48,493 nucleotides of DNA from positions 1 through 48,493 of the forward strand of contig JALUTR010000145.1 of NCBI GenBank assembly GCA_027021785.1, given 5' to 3'. How positions within the stretch are numbered: the stretch's first letter is position 1; each line of letters opens with the position of its first letter. A model generated the notes under the pieces. That model did not search any database. It had not been told where the DNA came from and saw nothing but the letters and a program-made list of their open reading frames with translations. This stretch comes from Fidelibacterota bacterium (GTDB taxonomy: Bacteria > Fidelibacterota > Marinisomatia > Marinisomatales > JAADGP01). Shown here in pieces: positions 1 to 10,044 of the stretch. The position numbers and the translations under genes are program-made.

Positions 1-1
1 A

Positions 2-991
2 TTGTACGATCCTTATCGTGGAATCGCGGATTTGCGCGCGAAGCGATTGGTTACGCCGCTGAACCCGGCGGAGACCTTTTCCGACGATCCCCTGCGCATG
101 CTCCGGGCGGCGTATTTTGCCGCTGAATTGAGATTTGATCTGGAAAAAGCGTGTGTAAAAGCTATGCGCGATCAGGCCGATCGGATACAAATTGTCTCCT
201 GGGAAAGAATTACCGGGGAATTACTCAAAATCCTGAAAGCTCCGAAACCATCCATCGGCCTGGTACTGTTACAAAAAACCGGATTGATGCGCTATGTTTT
301 TCCGGAAATCGATGTTATGTACGGCCTGCGTCAAAGTCCCGATTGGCACCACAAGGATATTTTCTATCACACCATGCAGGTCATCGATAATGCCGCTCAA
401 CTGACGGATAAAGTGGAAGTCCGGTTCGCCGCCCTGGTCCATGATATTGCCAAACCGCGGACCCGGCGATTGGATTCCGATAAAGGGTATACTTTCTACG
501 GCCATGATGATCTCGGCGCACAAATGGTAAAACGGGTTGCCCATCGGATGAAACTGCCGAATGATTTGCGGGATTACCTGGCGAAAATGACCCTGCTGCA
601 CTTGCGTCCGATCGCGTTGGCGAAGGAAGGCGTCACCGATTCGGCGGTGCGGCGCCTGATGGTGGCCGCCGGAGATGAAGTGGATGATTTGCTGACTCTC
701 TGCCGGGCGGACATCACCAGTAAAAACCCCCGCCTCGTGGAGCGCTACTGGGCAAATTTTGAACGGGTGGAAAGACGGATGAAAGACGTCCGGGAAAGAG
801 ATGCCATGCAGGCTTTCCAATCCCCCGTCAGGGGCGATGTGATTATGAAAGTGTGCAACCTGCCCCCGGGCAAAAAAATCGGACTTATCAAAAAAGCCAT
901 TGAAGATGCAATCCTGGATGGTGAAATAGAAAACACCTACGATGCGGCCTATGAATATTTATTAAAAATAAAAGATAAATATGTCGAGTGA
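2..991 (+). CDS. CCA tRNA nucleotidyltransferase / poly(A) polymerase family protein with HD domain (5' truncated by window)
   Basis: ORF is open to the window edge. DDPLRMLRAAYFAAELRF is typical of the class II nucleotidyltransferase RNA-binding region, followed by an HD motif (FAALVHDIAKP). Confidence 0.85.
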   Translation: MYDPYRGIADLRAKRLVTPLNPAETFSDDPLRMLRAAYFAAELRFDLEKACVKAMRDQADRIQIVSWERITGELLKILKAPKPSIGLVLLQKTGLMRYVFPEIDVMYGLRQSPDWHHKDIFYHTMQVIDNAAQLTDKVEVRFAALVHDIAKPRTRRLDSDKGYTFYGHDDLGAQMVKRVAHRMKLPNDLRDYLAKMTLLHLRPIALAKEGVTDSAVRRLMVAAGDEVDDLLTLCRADITSKNPRLVERYWANFERVERRMKDVRERDAMQAFQSPVRGDVIMKVCNLPPGKKIGLIKKAIEDAILDGEIENTYDAAYEYLLKIKDKYVE

Positions 992-1485
992 AACGTGATG
1001 CGTAAGCGTACGTAAGTAATTCCGCAGTTATGGGTGGGGAACCAATCCGCAGGTTGATTCCAGGATCGGATTATACTCTAACCCGACCATGAACAAAAGG
1101 ACATTCGCAGGAAGAAGACAAAGATTTGGAAACTGACAATCGGTGCCGGTAGATATTTCTGTTTTTCACGGTATCCTCTCCAATAATCCTGCAGACCGCC
1201 CGGTGGATTGGTTTCCCGACATCCGTCGCTCCGCTCAACTTGGCTTCCCGGCATCCACCGGTCCGCCTTGCGGACTCGCTTCCTGACTATCGTCGGGAGT
1301 CCTTGTTCGCCGCCGGGAAAATTTCCATTTAATAAATTGCCTCTGTAAACCTGATTAATAATATTAATAGTATCATTAAATATAATAATATGAATTGAAA
1401 TAGAAATTAAACATATTAATATTATAGGTTGTAATAATTCATGTTGCTTTGTTATTTTCCCCCATACTAAATCATCAGGATCGCA

Positions 1486-1839
1486 ATGAAAATAATTGAT
1501 TGTCCGGTCTGCCGCGAAAAAATGATCAGCACACAGTTATATTGTGAGCATTGTGACATACTCATTGACGGAAAGTTCGAACACGATCGGTTTGCCAATT
1601 TGGATAATGACACGGCTGATTTTCTTGAGGTTTTTGTGCTTGCCCGCGGAAATATTAAGGAAATCGAAAAGCAGTTGGGAATCTCATACCCTACCGTCCG
1701 GGCCAGGATCGACAGATTGGTGGAAGCTGTGGTGAATATTAAGGAAATGGAAAAACAGCACTTGGAAAAAGAACAAAAAGCGCGGGCCGATTCGGAGCGG
1801 AAAAACCGGATTGTAAAATCCATTATCAGGAAGTATTGA
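1486..1839 (+). CDS. DUF2089-family protein (N-terminal Cys pairs plus HTH-like region)
   Basis: CPVCREKM...LYCEHCDI zinc-ribbon-like start and LEVFVLARGNIKEIEKQLGISYPTVRARIDRL. Confidence 0.8.
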   Translation: MKIIDCPVCREKMISTQLYCEHCDILIDGKFEHDRFANLDNDTADFLEVFVLARGNIKEIEKQLGISYPTVRARIDRLVEAVVNIKEMEKQHLEKEQKARADSERKNRIVKSIIRKY

Positions 1840-1854
1840 AAGAAAGGGAGGCTA

Positions 1855-2172
1855 ATGATTATAGTCACAACGCCGGATATTCCGGGGAAGAGAATTGTGA
1901 AGGTGTTGGGAATCGCTCGTGGAAGTACGATTCGGGCTCGTAATTTGGGACGCGATATTATGGCGATCCTGAAAATGCTGGTTGGGGGTGAAATCAAAAC
2001 CTATACCGAAATGATGGCCAGGGCACGGGAGGAATCCATCACCCGCATGGAAACGGTGGCGAAAGAGATGGGAGCCAATGCGATTGTTAATGTTCGCTTA
2101 ACATCGGTTACCGTTCTTTCAAGCACGGCCGAAATATTGGCCTATGGTACAGCGGTGGTGATTGGTGAATAA
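1855..2172 (+). CDS. YbjQ/DUF74-family putative heavy-metal-binding protein
   Basis: About 105 aa with GKRIVKVLGIARGSTIRARNLGRDI...KEMGANAIVNVRL...AYGTAVV, the YbjQ pattern. Lies directly downstream of the DUF2089 gene. Confidence 0.85.
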   Translation: MIIVTTPDIPGKRIVKVLGIARGSTIRARNLGRDIMAILKMLVGGEIKTYTEMMARAREESITRMETVAKEMGANAIVNVRLTSVTVLSSTAEILAYGTAVVIGE

Positions 2173-2506
2173 TTGATCCCGCCGTGGCGACACGCAAACC
2201 CGGAGCCCGAATTGTTTGCTTGCGGGACCCAACGTGCAAGGCTACGGATGATCCGGGTTGAATATCGAACAGAAAACAACGAGTCTCGATCAAATGGTTG
2301 GTGTTCCTTCGGGAAATTCGTGTAATTAATGTCTGCCGAATAATCCGAATTAGACCAAGTGTCGGGTGACGATGGCAGATACGTTCAGGTTCGGAAAATA
2401 AGAAATGTCCTGAATTGAAAGGAAGTCAAAGCGTTTTTTTAAAATCCTGACAACCATCTTAAACCAAACAAGTCTAACGTAGTCTTATATTAAAAGGTAA
2501 GTGTGT

Positions 2507-3217
2507 ATGTACTTTATCAATAACCTGATTAACCTGTTTGTTTCTCCGGGTCGCTTGTTCGAAACAATCAGGAAGCGAACCAATTGGAAGGATGTTTTAA
2601 TTCCACTATCGGTATTGGTGGTTCTGGGGGTGCTTAGCCTGGGACTGTTGAAAGATTTATTGATTGAAGTCCAGCTCAGCCAGGCCGTCGCCCGGATTGA
2701 AAACGATAGTCGGATACCGGTGGACAAGAAAGATGAGTTCATTCTGCAAATGGAAGACCGGTTCACCAACCCGACGCCGTTCATGGAAGCCATCGCGTGG
2801 GTGAACGCCGGTTTATCCATACCCATCAGGGTATTGTTCATGGCGCTTGTGTTACTGGTTATCGGAAATGCGATGCTCGGAGGCGCGGTGGCCTATGGGA
2901 AATTGGTTCACATGACCGCCTATGTTTATCTGGTCAATATTGTCGAACAGGCGGTGAAAGTACCGCTGATGCTTAATCGGTGGAGCGTGGAAGTCTATAC
3001 CGGACTGGGTTTGCCGGGCCTGGGAGAAAAAGGTAGTTTCCTTCATAATTTTTTGGCCGGGATGGACTTTTTTGCGTTCTGGCGAATTGTTTTAATGGCA
3101 ATCGGGATGGGGATCCTGTATCAACGGGAAACGAAATCGTTTCTCTGGGCGTTAATTGTCTTTTGGTTACTCCAGGTAGCCATCCTAGCCGGACTAAATA
3201 TGATTGCTTATTCGTGA
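2507..3217 (+). CDS. YIP1-family integral membrane protein
   Basis: Five or so hydrophobic segments and an N-terminal 'NLFVSPGRLFETIRKRTNW' typical of bacterial Yip1 domain proteins. ATG at 2507 preferred over GTG at 2501. Confidence 0.65.
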   Translation: MYFINNLINLFVSPGRLFETIRKRTNWKDVLIPLSVLVVLGVLSLGLLKDLLIEVQLSQAVARIENDSRIPVDKKDEFILQMEDRFTNPTPFMEAIAWVNAGLSIPIRVLFMALVLLVIGNAMLGGAVAYGKLVHMTAYVYLVNIVEQAVKVPLMLNRWSVEVYTGLGLPGLGEKGSFLHNFLAGMDFFAFWRIVLMAIGMGILYQRETKSFLWALIVFWLLQVAILAGLNMIAYS

Positions 3218-4560
3218 AAAAAACAAGAATACAGTTTAACACCCTGTTTTTTATTTGGCTGGTTTCCTTTACGCTGGTATCGGGACAGGCTTTAACCTTA
3301 ACGGAGTGTGTGCAAATCGCGCTGAAGAATAAGGAGACGGTAAAGTCAGCCGTATTGGATATTCAGTCCGCCGAAGCGGGGAGACGGAGCGCTTTAAGCA
3401 ATGTCCTCCCCAGCCTGCGATTGTCCGGGGGATGGAATGAATCCCGGTTCCCGGGGAGGGATTTCACCATTGATCCGGTAACAGGTGAACCGGTTGGCGT
3501 ACCCGGCACCTCCATATCGAGTTTGACAACCTGGTCCAGCGGAGTGGGTTTGAACCAGATTCTGTATGATGGTTCCGGTTCCTGGAATCGCATTGCGCAA
3601 GCCAGGGAAAATTACCGGTTGGCAATTCAGCGCGACCGGCAGGCGCGAATCAACGTGATTCGGGATGTGTATCAAGCCTTTTACCAGTTATTGAAAGCTC
3701 AGCAACTGTTGAAGGTGGCCCGTTTGAATCTCGAGCTGACGGAACAGCAGGTGGAACTGGTTCAGCGGCAGTATGAATTAGGGGCGGTTAAGAAAACCGA
3801 CTTGTTAAAAGCGGAAGTTCAGGCAGGACAGGCGAAAGTCGATCTGGTCAATCAGGAATCCGCGGTAAATAATGCCATGTTCGCCTTGCGTAATGCTATG
3901 GGATTGATTGGTTCCGAACAACAGTTCACCATCAAAGAAACGGACCGTCCGTTACCGGAACTACCGGACCGGGAAAAGGCTTATGAACTATTACGGGATA
4001 ACAATCCTTCTCTGCAATCGGCGAAGATTCAACTGAAACAGGCGGAAATAAATTTCCGAATTGCCCGGGGCGCGAGACGCCCGGTTTTAAGCGCCAATGT
4101 CAATTATTCGGCGGCGTCGGAAGAGTTGAGCAGATTCGTCAGGGATTTCAATGAATCCTGGCGTTTTAACAGTAGTATCTCTCTTTCCCTGCCGTTATTT
4201 ACGGGGTTCGATATATCCGGCAAAATTCAACAAGCCCAATTGGCCGCCATGAAACAACAATATAACTATACAACTATTCGAAATGATCTGATTGTCCAAT
4301 TGGAAGCAATCATGGAAGTCCTTCGGAATTACGAAGAAATCATTTCCATCAACGAGGAAGTATTAACAGCCGCGGAAGAAGATTTGAAATTGGTGCAGAA
4401 ACGATATTCGCTCGGTTCGGCCACGATTCTTGAAGTGTTGGATTCCCAGGTTTCGTTAACCCGCGCCCGTTCCAACCTGGTGACCTCCCGTTACGATGCG
4501 CGGGTGCAGGAAGCCAATTACCGGGCTGTTTTAGGCGTTTTAGGTCAGGATATCGAGTAA
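3214..4560 (+). CDS. TolC-family outer membrane efflux protein
   Basis: ALTLTECVQIALKNKETVKSA..., repeated coiled-coil halves, signal peptide. GTG start overlaps the upstream stop (GTGA). Confidence 0.88.
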   Translation: MKKTRIQFNTLFFIWLVSFTLVSGQALTLTECVQIALKNKETVKSAVLDIQSAEAGRRSALSNVLPSLRLSGGWNESRFPGRDFTIDPVTGEPVGVPGTSISSLTTWSSGVGLNQILYDGSGSWNRIAQARENYRLAIQRDRQARINVIRDVYQAFYQLLKAQQLLKVARLNLELTEQQVELVQRQYELGAVKKTDLLKAEVQAGQAKVDLVNQESAVNNAMFALRNAMGLIGSEQQFTIKETDRPLPELPDREKAYELLRDNNPSLQSAKIQLKQAEINFRIARGARRPVLSANVNYSAASEELSRFVRDFNESWRFNSSISLSLPLFTGFDISGKIQQAQLAAMKQQYNYTTIRNDLIVQLEAIMEVLRNYEEIISINEEVLTAAEEDLKLVQKRYSLGSATILEVLDSQVSLTRARSNLVTSRYDARVQEANYRAVLGVLGQDIE

Positions 4561-4703
4561 ATGATTTTACAATGCGTAACGCTTTTTACCGGCCGTGATT
4601 CCTGCCGCGTGCCGATACACATCGCGTGTCGCAAAATATTCGGAAGTGAAAAATGAAACGGACCGTTTCGTCAAATATATATGTTTTGGGAAGGAAATAG
4701 ACA

Positions 4704-5996
4704 TTGGTTGTAAAACGTAAACGATTATCGAAAAAGACCCGTTGGATAGTGGTGATCATTATCCTGGTGGTTATTGGTGTTTTTGTCGTCGCGAATTTGA
4801 GAAAGTCGAATAGTGACGCCATCCGTGTGGAGACTGAAGAAGTGACCCGTCAGACCGTTGTACACAAGGTGAATGCCAGCGGTCAGATTCAGCCGGAAGT
4901 GGAAGTGAAAATCAGCGCCACCATTTCGGCCTGGATTACGGAAATTACGGTTCAGGAAGGGGACTATGTGGAGGTGGGACAGCTTTTAATCTCCCTCGAT
5001 GAAAAACAATACAAAGCCTCAGTTGAACAGGCGAAATCTTCGGTGAAATCCGCAAAAGCCAGGTTGAAACAAATTAAAGCCCAGAGGGATCGGGTTGAGT
5101 CGTTATTCCAACAGGGACTTGTTTCGGCGCAGGAACTGGAATCCATAACAGCGGAATTCGAATTGGCTGAAAGCCAGTTGGAACAGGCCCAGGCTGCGCT
5201 GGAATCACGCGAAGATGAATTATCCAAAACGCGTATTACCGCGCCCCAGGCCGGCATTGTGACCAAAATAAATAAGGAAGTAGGCGAAATGGCTCTCGGT
5301 TCGGTCTTTCAGGCGGATGTATTGATGACGATTGCCGATCTGAGCCGCATGGAAGTGGTTGTGGATGTGAATGAGAATGATGTGGTTTCAGTGACCGAGG
5401 GAGATACGGCGGAGATTGAAATTGACGCCTTTCAGGATACAGTGTTTTACGGAATTGTCAGTGAAATCGCCCATGTGGCGGAAACCAAGGCCCTTGGCAC
5501 GCAGGAACAGGTCACCAATTTTAAAGTGCGCATCCGGATACTTGAAGTACCGGATAAAATCCGTCCCGGGATGAGCGCCACGGCAAATATTATTACCGAT
5601 ATACGTCAAAATGTGTTGGCAATCCCGATCCAGGCCCTTACGATCCGCCCGGAAGGAGCGGAAAAAGAATCAATGAAAAAACGGAAAGGTAAGAAAACTC
5701 CGCGAAAAAGAGGGGAAAATCCGGGAAATAGAAGCAGAAAACGGAAGATGCAGGAAGTGGTCTTTGTTGTTTCGGATACATCCGCCAATGTCGATGATCA
5801 AAAGAATCTCGGAGAAAACCAAAAATACGCCCTGGTCCGTCCCGTTAAGGTTGGAATCGCCAGTGAAACCCATTATGAAGTTTTGAGTGGATTGAAGGAA
5901 GGGGATATCGTTATTACCGGCAGTTACAAGGCTATCAGTCGCGACTTGTATAACGATGCGGTGGTCGTGACGGGGAAGTCCGGGAATGATGAATGA
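4704..5996 (+). CDS. Efflux transporter periplasmic adaptor subunit (HlyD/MacA-like)
   Basis: N-terminal [36 protein letters not shown] lipoyl half-motif, coiled-coil hairpin, [15 protein letters not shown] start. Confidence 0.88.
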   Translation: MVVKRKRLSKKTRWIVVIIILVVIGVFVVANLRKSNSDAIRVETEEVTRQTVVHKVNASGQIQPEVEVKISATISAWITEITVQEGDYVEVGQLLISLDEKQYKASVEQAKSSVKSAKARLKQIKAQRDRVESLFQQGLVSAQELESITAEFELAESQLEQAQAALESREDELSKTRITAPQAGIVTKINKEVGEMALGSVFQADVLMTIADLSRMEVVVDVNENDVVSVTEGDTAEIEIDAFQDTVFYGIVSEIAHVAETKALGTQEQVTNFKVRIRILEVPDKIRPGMSATANIITDIRQNVLAIPIQALTIRPEGAEKESMKKRKGKKTPRKRGENPGNRSRKRKMQEVVFVVSDTSANVDDQKNLGENQKYALVRPVKVGIASETHYEVLSGLKEGDIVITGSYKAISRDLYNDAVVVTGKSGNDE

Positions 5997-6675
5997 TCTG
6001 ATTGTTTTGAAAGGTATCACGCGGGTTTATGAAGTCGGCACGGAAAGAATCCACGCGTTAGCCGGTGTCGATCTGACCATACGCCGGAACGAATATATTT
6101 CGACCATGGGGCCGTCTGGTTCCGGGAAGTCGACACTCATGAACATCATTGGTTGTCTGGATACACCCACCAGTGGTACGTACGAATTTGAGGGTGAACC
6201 GGTTCATGAGATGGACGACAACCAACTGGCGTCGATTCGTAATCGTAAGATCGGCTTTGTGTTTCAGACTTTTAATCTGCTCCCCAAGTTAACGGCGCTT
6301 CGAAATGTTGAATTGCCGCTTATCTATGCCAACGTTCCCCGTGATGAGCGCATGAAACGGGCGGAACGGGCATTGGAGCAAGTCGGGCTGACTGACCGCA
6401 TGACCCACAAACCGAACGAATTATCCGGGGGACAACGACAGCGCGTGGCGATTGCGCGGGCATTGGTTACCAATCCTTCCGTTATTCTGGCGGACGAACC
6501 GACCGGAAATCTGGATTCAAAAAGCGGGGAGGATATCATGCGCTTGTTCGATGATCTTCATGAAGCGGGAAACACAATCATATTGGTGACGCATGAAAAA
6601 TACATCGCCAACCATGCCCAACGGACACTGCATATCCTCGATGGAAAGATTAACGAAGACACGTTGAATGGGTAA
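5986..6675 (+). CDS. ABC transporter ATP-binding protein (MacB/LolD type)
   Basis: Walker [10 protein letters not shown], signature [15 protein letters not shown], Walker [13 protein letters not shown]. Confidence 0.95.
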   Translation: MMNDLIVLKGITRVYEVGTERIHALAGVDLTIRRNEYISTMGPSGSGKSTLMNIIGCLDTPTSGTYEFEGEPVHEMDDNQLASIRNRKIGFVFQTFNLLPKLTALRNVELPLIYANVPRDERMKRAERALEQVGLTDRMTHKPNELSGGQRQRVAIARALVTNPSVILADEPTGNLDSKSGEDIMRLFDDLHEAGNTIILVTHEKYIANHAQRTLHILDGKINEDTLNG

Positions 6676-6823
6676 GAGATGATTCGAAAGAATGAAATCG
6701 ACAGCGATTTTGGCGATTGTGATTTTTCAGCGAACTGTGTTCGATGTGAATAAAGATTGTCGTTTCGGCAATAGAATGGGATTGTATTTCAATATTAACG
6801 ATTTCGTAAAAGGTCTCATATTT

Positions 6824-6866
6824 TCATTGCGATCCCGCGTCAGCGGGAGAAGCAATCTCCATGACA
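6824..6866. repeat. Small REP-like palindromic element (tCATTGCgaTCCCGCgtcaGCGGGAgaaGCAATCtccatgaca)
   Basis: Nested inverted repeats ATTGC/GCAAT and TCCCGC/GCGGGA around a GTCA loop in the ABC-permease intergenic region. Confidence 0.55.
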
Positions 6867-6935
6867 TCATTGTATTCTTCACGATTTCGTCGACATTTAT
6901 TATCATTTGTCCCATTTGAAACGCATAGTGTAATC

Positions 6936-8153
6936 GTGTTCGGATTATTCATCGGTAATGCGAGAATCGCCCTGGAGGCGATTGTGGCCAATAAGGCGCG
7001 GACGCTGCTAACCACTCTGGGTATCATTATCGGTATTTTGGCTGTGACCCTGATGGGAACGTTAATCTCGGGGCTTGACCGGTCATTTGAAAGGAGTATG
7101 TCTTTTTTGGGAAGGGATGTGTTGTTTATTTCCAAGCATGAGTGGTTTGGCAACCAGGAATGGTGGGAAGTTCGAAACCGCCCGGATATCAAACTGGATT
7201 ATGCCGAAAAATTAATGGAGTATTCGAAATACGTCCGGGCCGTGGCGCCGGTAATGCGGAGAAGAATGGAAGTGGTTCACAAAGAAGAAAGTTTGTCCGA
7301 CGTAACGGTCGTAGGTACAACGCCGGAGTATATGCTGACGTCGACGATCGACATTGAAAACGGTCGTTTTATCACGAGTGGGGAAGAACGCTCGGGGTCA
7401 CGGGTGGTTGTGATTGGATTTGATGTGGCTCAGGCCTTGTTTGAAGGTGAAAATCCCCTGGATAAAAAAATCAGGATGGGCCCCTACTCGTTCCGTGTGA
7501 TCGGAGTGGTTGAAAAGCAGGGAAAATTCCTGGGGTTGTTCAGCTTGGATAACCAGGTGATTATACCTTTGGGGTCCTATTTACGGTTGTTTGCCCGCAG
7601 GGGCTGGATGCAATTGAATGTAAAGGTCGACAGTGACCATGTTTCCGAGGCCCGGGATGAAGTACGGGGAATTATGCGCCGTCTGCGCGGCCTGCATCCG
7701 CTGGAGAAAGACAATTTCGCCATTAACCAGCAGGACGCCTTTCGCAAACAATACGGCATGATCAAGTTGGCAATTGGAGGTACCGGTATCTTTATCACGA
7801 TTCTCTCTCTGGTGGTAGGGGGAATCGGTATTATGAACATTATGTTTGTATCGGTAAAGGAACGCACCCGGGAAATCGGTGTGCGCAAAGCGATCGGGGC
7901 CACCCGTGCGGTCATTTTGCAGCAATTTCTCCTGGAAGCGGTATTCATTTGTTTAATCGGAGGAGTGACGGGGTTGCTCCTGGCTTACGGGGGGAGTCTT
8001 TTGATTGATAAGTATGTTTTCCCCTCCACGATGCCGGTTTGGCTGGCGATTGCATCTATGGGCTTGAGTATGCTGGTAGGTATTGTTTCCGGTTTGGCCC
8101 CTTCGTTTAAAGCCGCGCGCCTGGACCCGATTGAGGCCCTGCGCTATGAGTAA
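6936..8153 (+). CDS. ABC transporter permease, MacB-like (MacB_PCD + FtsX domains)
   Basis: N-terminal TM, periplasmic domain, C-terminal GGIGIMNIMFVSVKERTREIGVRKAIGATR. The ORF-track start at 6861 lies in a palindromic repeat, so GTG 6936 is suggested; the true start is uncertain. Confidence 0.85.
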   Translation: MFGLFIGNARIALEAIVANKARTLLTTLGIIIGILAVTLMGTLISGLDRSFERSMSFLGRDVLFISKHEWFGNQEWWEVRNRPDIKLDYAEKLMEYSKYVRAVAPVMRRRMEVVHKEESLSDVTVVGTTPEYMLTSTIDIENGRFITSGEERSGSRVVVIGFDVAQALFEGENPLDKKIRMGPYSFRVIGVVEKQGKFLGLFSLDNQVIIPLGSYLRLFARRGWMQLNVKVDSDHVSEARDEVRGIMRRLRGLHPLEKDNFAINQQDAFRKQYGMIKLAIGGTGIFITILSLVVGGIGIMNIMFVSVKERTREIGVRKAIGATRAVILQQFLLEAVFICLIGGVTGLLLAYGGSLLIDKYVFPSTMPVWLAIASMGLSMLVGIVSGLAPSFKAARLDPIEALRYE

Positions 8154-9405
8154 AAGTAAACGCAGTCACCTCAAGAATACCATCAAGGAAAGCCTGCGAA
8201 TGGCTCTGGAGGCCATCCGTGACAATAAATTGCGTTCTGTTTTGACATTATTGGGGATTACCATCGGTGTCTTTTCGGTTATTGGCGTGATGACCGCTAT
8301 CCGGACACTGGAAACATCGATTGAATCCGGTCTGAATGTGTTCGGTACCAATACCTTCCTGATTCAGAAATATCCGGTTGTGACGATCGGCGGCCATTCA
8401 AGGCGAAAGTACCGCAACCGGCGGAACATTACCTATGATCAATATGAAAAGCTGAAACAACAGGCCCGCCTGCCGATACTGATAAGCGTCATCGACGCCA
8501 CCGCCGGTCAGACAATTAAGTATCGCGACCGGCAGGCGAAGAAAAACGTGTATCTGCAAGGCGGAGACGAAGGCAGTTTAAGAACGCTGAATACCTTTAT
8601 CGGAGACGGTCGGAGCATAACCCAACATGACGTGGAATTTTCGCGCAGGGTTGCTGTTCTGGGGATGGATGCCGTCGACCAGTTATTCCCTTTCGAAGAT
8701 CCGTTGGAAAAAACAATTACCATCGACGGAATCGGCTATCTGGTGGTCGGGGTAGCCGAACGAAAGGGGAAAATGTTCGGCCAGAGTCAGGATAATTACG
8801 TCATAATTCCGATTACGACCTATTTGCAACGCTATGGCAACCGGTGGACTTCCCTGAGCATAACGGTGGAGGCCCCGTCGGCGGAACTATACGACAGGAC
8901 CAGGGATGAAGTAATTGGTATTTTGCGAATGATCCGAAAGGTTCCTCCCGGTAAAGAAAATGATTTTGAAGTGGCTTCCAACGCCCAGTTGATCGAAACT
9001 TTCGGTCAGTTCACCGTGGGGGTGAAACTATTCGCTTTAGCGATCAGCATTATTGCGCTGTTGGTGGCGGGAATCGGAATTATGAACATTATGTTGGTTT
9101 CGGTCAGCGAACGTATCAAGGAAATCGGTATCCGCAAGGCCATTGGGGCAACCCGCAGGGATATCCTGATTCAATTTCTGACCGAAGCCGTATTTCTAAG
9201 TGAATTCGGCGGAATTACCGGCGTTATTCTGGGTGTGTTGGGGGGGAACCTGGTTGCCATGGTTTTTCATATTCCGGCCGTAATTCCCCTGGACTGGGTG
9301 CTGATCGGGTTGGCGGTTTGTTCCGTTATTGGGGTCAGCTTCGGAATCTATCCGGCATATCGGGCGGCCAAATTGGATCCGATTACGTCATTAAGGTACG
9401 AGTGA
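8146..9405 (+). CDS. ABC transporter permease, MacB-like (second copy)
   Basis: MSKSKRSHLKNTIKESLRMALEAIRDNKLRSVLTLLGITIGVFSVIGVM and GIGIMNIMLVSVSERIKEIGIRKAIGATR. ATG overlaps the upstream TAA (ATGAGTAA). Confidence 0.92.
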   Translation: MSKSKRSHLKNTIKESLRMALEAIRDNKLRSVLTLLGITIGVFSVIGVMTAIRTLETSIESGLNVFGTNTFLIQKYPVVTIGGHSRRKYRNRRNITYDQYEKLKQQARLPILISVIDATAGQTIKYRDRQAKKNVYLQGGDEGSLRTLNTFIGDGRSITQHDVEFSRRVAVLGMDAVDQLFPFEDPLEKTITIDGIGYLVVGVAERKGKMFGQSQDNYVIIPITTYLQRYGNRWTSLSITVEAPSAELYDRTRDEVIGILRMIRKVPPGKENDFEVASNAQLIETFGQFTVGVKLFALAISIIALLVAGIGIMNIMLVSVSERIKEIGIRKAIGATRRDILIQFLTEAVFLSEFGGITGVILGVLGGNLVAMVFHIPAVIPLDWVLIGLAVCSVIGVSFGIYPAYRAAKLDPITSLRYE

Positions 9406-9445
9406 AATTCGGCGAAGCGCCGGGGCCCAATCCGTTGGTTGGTAA

Positions 9446-9528
9446 GAGCCAATAACCAAGAGCCAAGAGCCAATAACCAAGAGCCAAGAGCCAAGAGCCA
9501 AGAGCCAAGAACCAAAAACCAAGAACCA
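9446..9528. repeat. Heptanucleotide tandem array, consensus GAGCCAA (about 12 degenerate units)
   Basis: gagccaa taaccaa gagccaa gagccaa taaccaa gagccaa x4 gaaccaa aaaccaa gaacc. Confidence 0.95.
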
Positions 9529-9560
9529 GTCCGCCGTCGGAGAGGTCCGCCAACCGGATT

Positions 9561-9581
9561 TCACGTTTCACGCATCACGTT
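9561..9581. repeat. Heptanucleotide array, TCACGTT/TCACGCA (3 units), with a further single copy near 9620-9630
   Basis: tcacgtt tcacgca tcacgtt; later tatcacgtttcaa. Confidence 0.85.
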
Positions 9582-9717
9582 TCTCCTCCGTCGGGATCTC
9601 CACTTCGTTCCGACATGTATCACGTTTCAAATATAATAGTTTGGGATTATTTTCCTTTTTCTTGAAACAAGAAGGGGGTAGAGTCTAAATTTACCAACCG
9701 CTTTTGTTAATATATTG

Positions 9718-10044
9718 ATGTCGAACGAAAACAAAATCACCACTCAGGAAGTCCGTAAAATAGCGCGTTTAGCCCGTTTAGCGTTGACCGATGATGAACT
9801 TACGCAATACACCGGGCAGTTAAACCGGATATTGGAATATATGGATCAGCTTGGCGAACTGGACACTTCAAACGTGGAACCGATGAGCCATGTGCTGAAT
9901 CTGGTTAATGTGGCGCGGGACGATGTGCCCGGTCAAACGTTGGCATTGGAAACAGTACTGAAAAACGCTCCTGTGGAAAAAGACGGACATATCGCCGTAC
10001 CGGCCGTGATCGGTAGTCAAGAGGCTGGAAAGAGGACCCGTTAA
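9718..10044 (+). CDS. gatC: Asp-tRNA(Asn)/Glu-tRNA(Gln) amidotransferase subunit GatC
   Basis: VRKIARLARLALTDDELTQYTGQLNRILEYMDQLGELDTSNVEPMSHVLN, canonical GatC. Confidence 0.95.
   Translation: MSNENKITTQEVRKIARLARLALTDDELTQYTGQLNRILEYMDQLGELDTSNVEPMSHVLNLVNVARDDVPGQTLALETVLKNAPVEKDGHIAVPAVIGSQEAGKRTR

Noticed and set aside
1467-1997. 176-aa minus-strand ORF
   Set aside because: Antisense to DUF2089 and YbjQ-like genes.
6692-6919. 75-aa ORF between the ATPase and permease
   Set aside because: Covers the REP-like palindrome and intergenic DNA, no coding signature.
9446-9528. Possible CRISPR array
   Set aside because: Contiguous 7-bp units without spacers and no cas genes; a tandem microsatellite-type repeat instead.
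9383-9571. ORF 'WFLALGSWLLALGYWLLALGYWLL' on the minus strand looks like a small hydrophobic protein
   Set aside because: It is the translation of the GAGCCAA heptamer array; no RBS or homology expected. The same applies to 43735-43992, 43767-43973 and 40380-40565.
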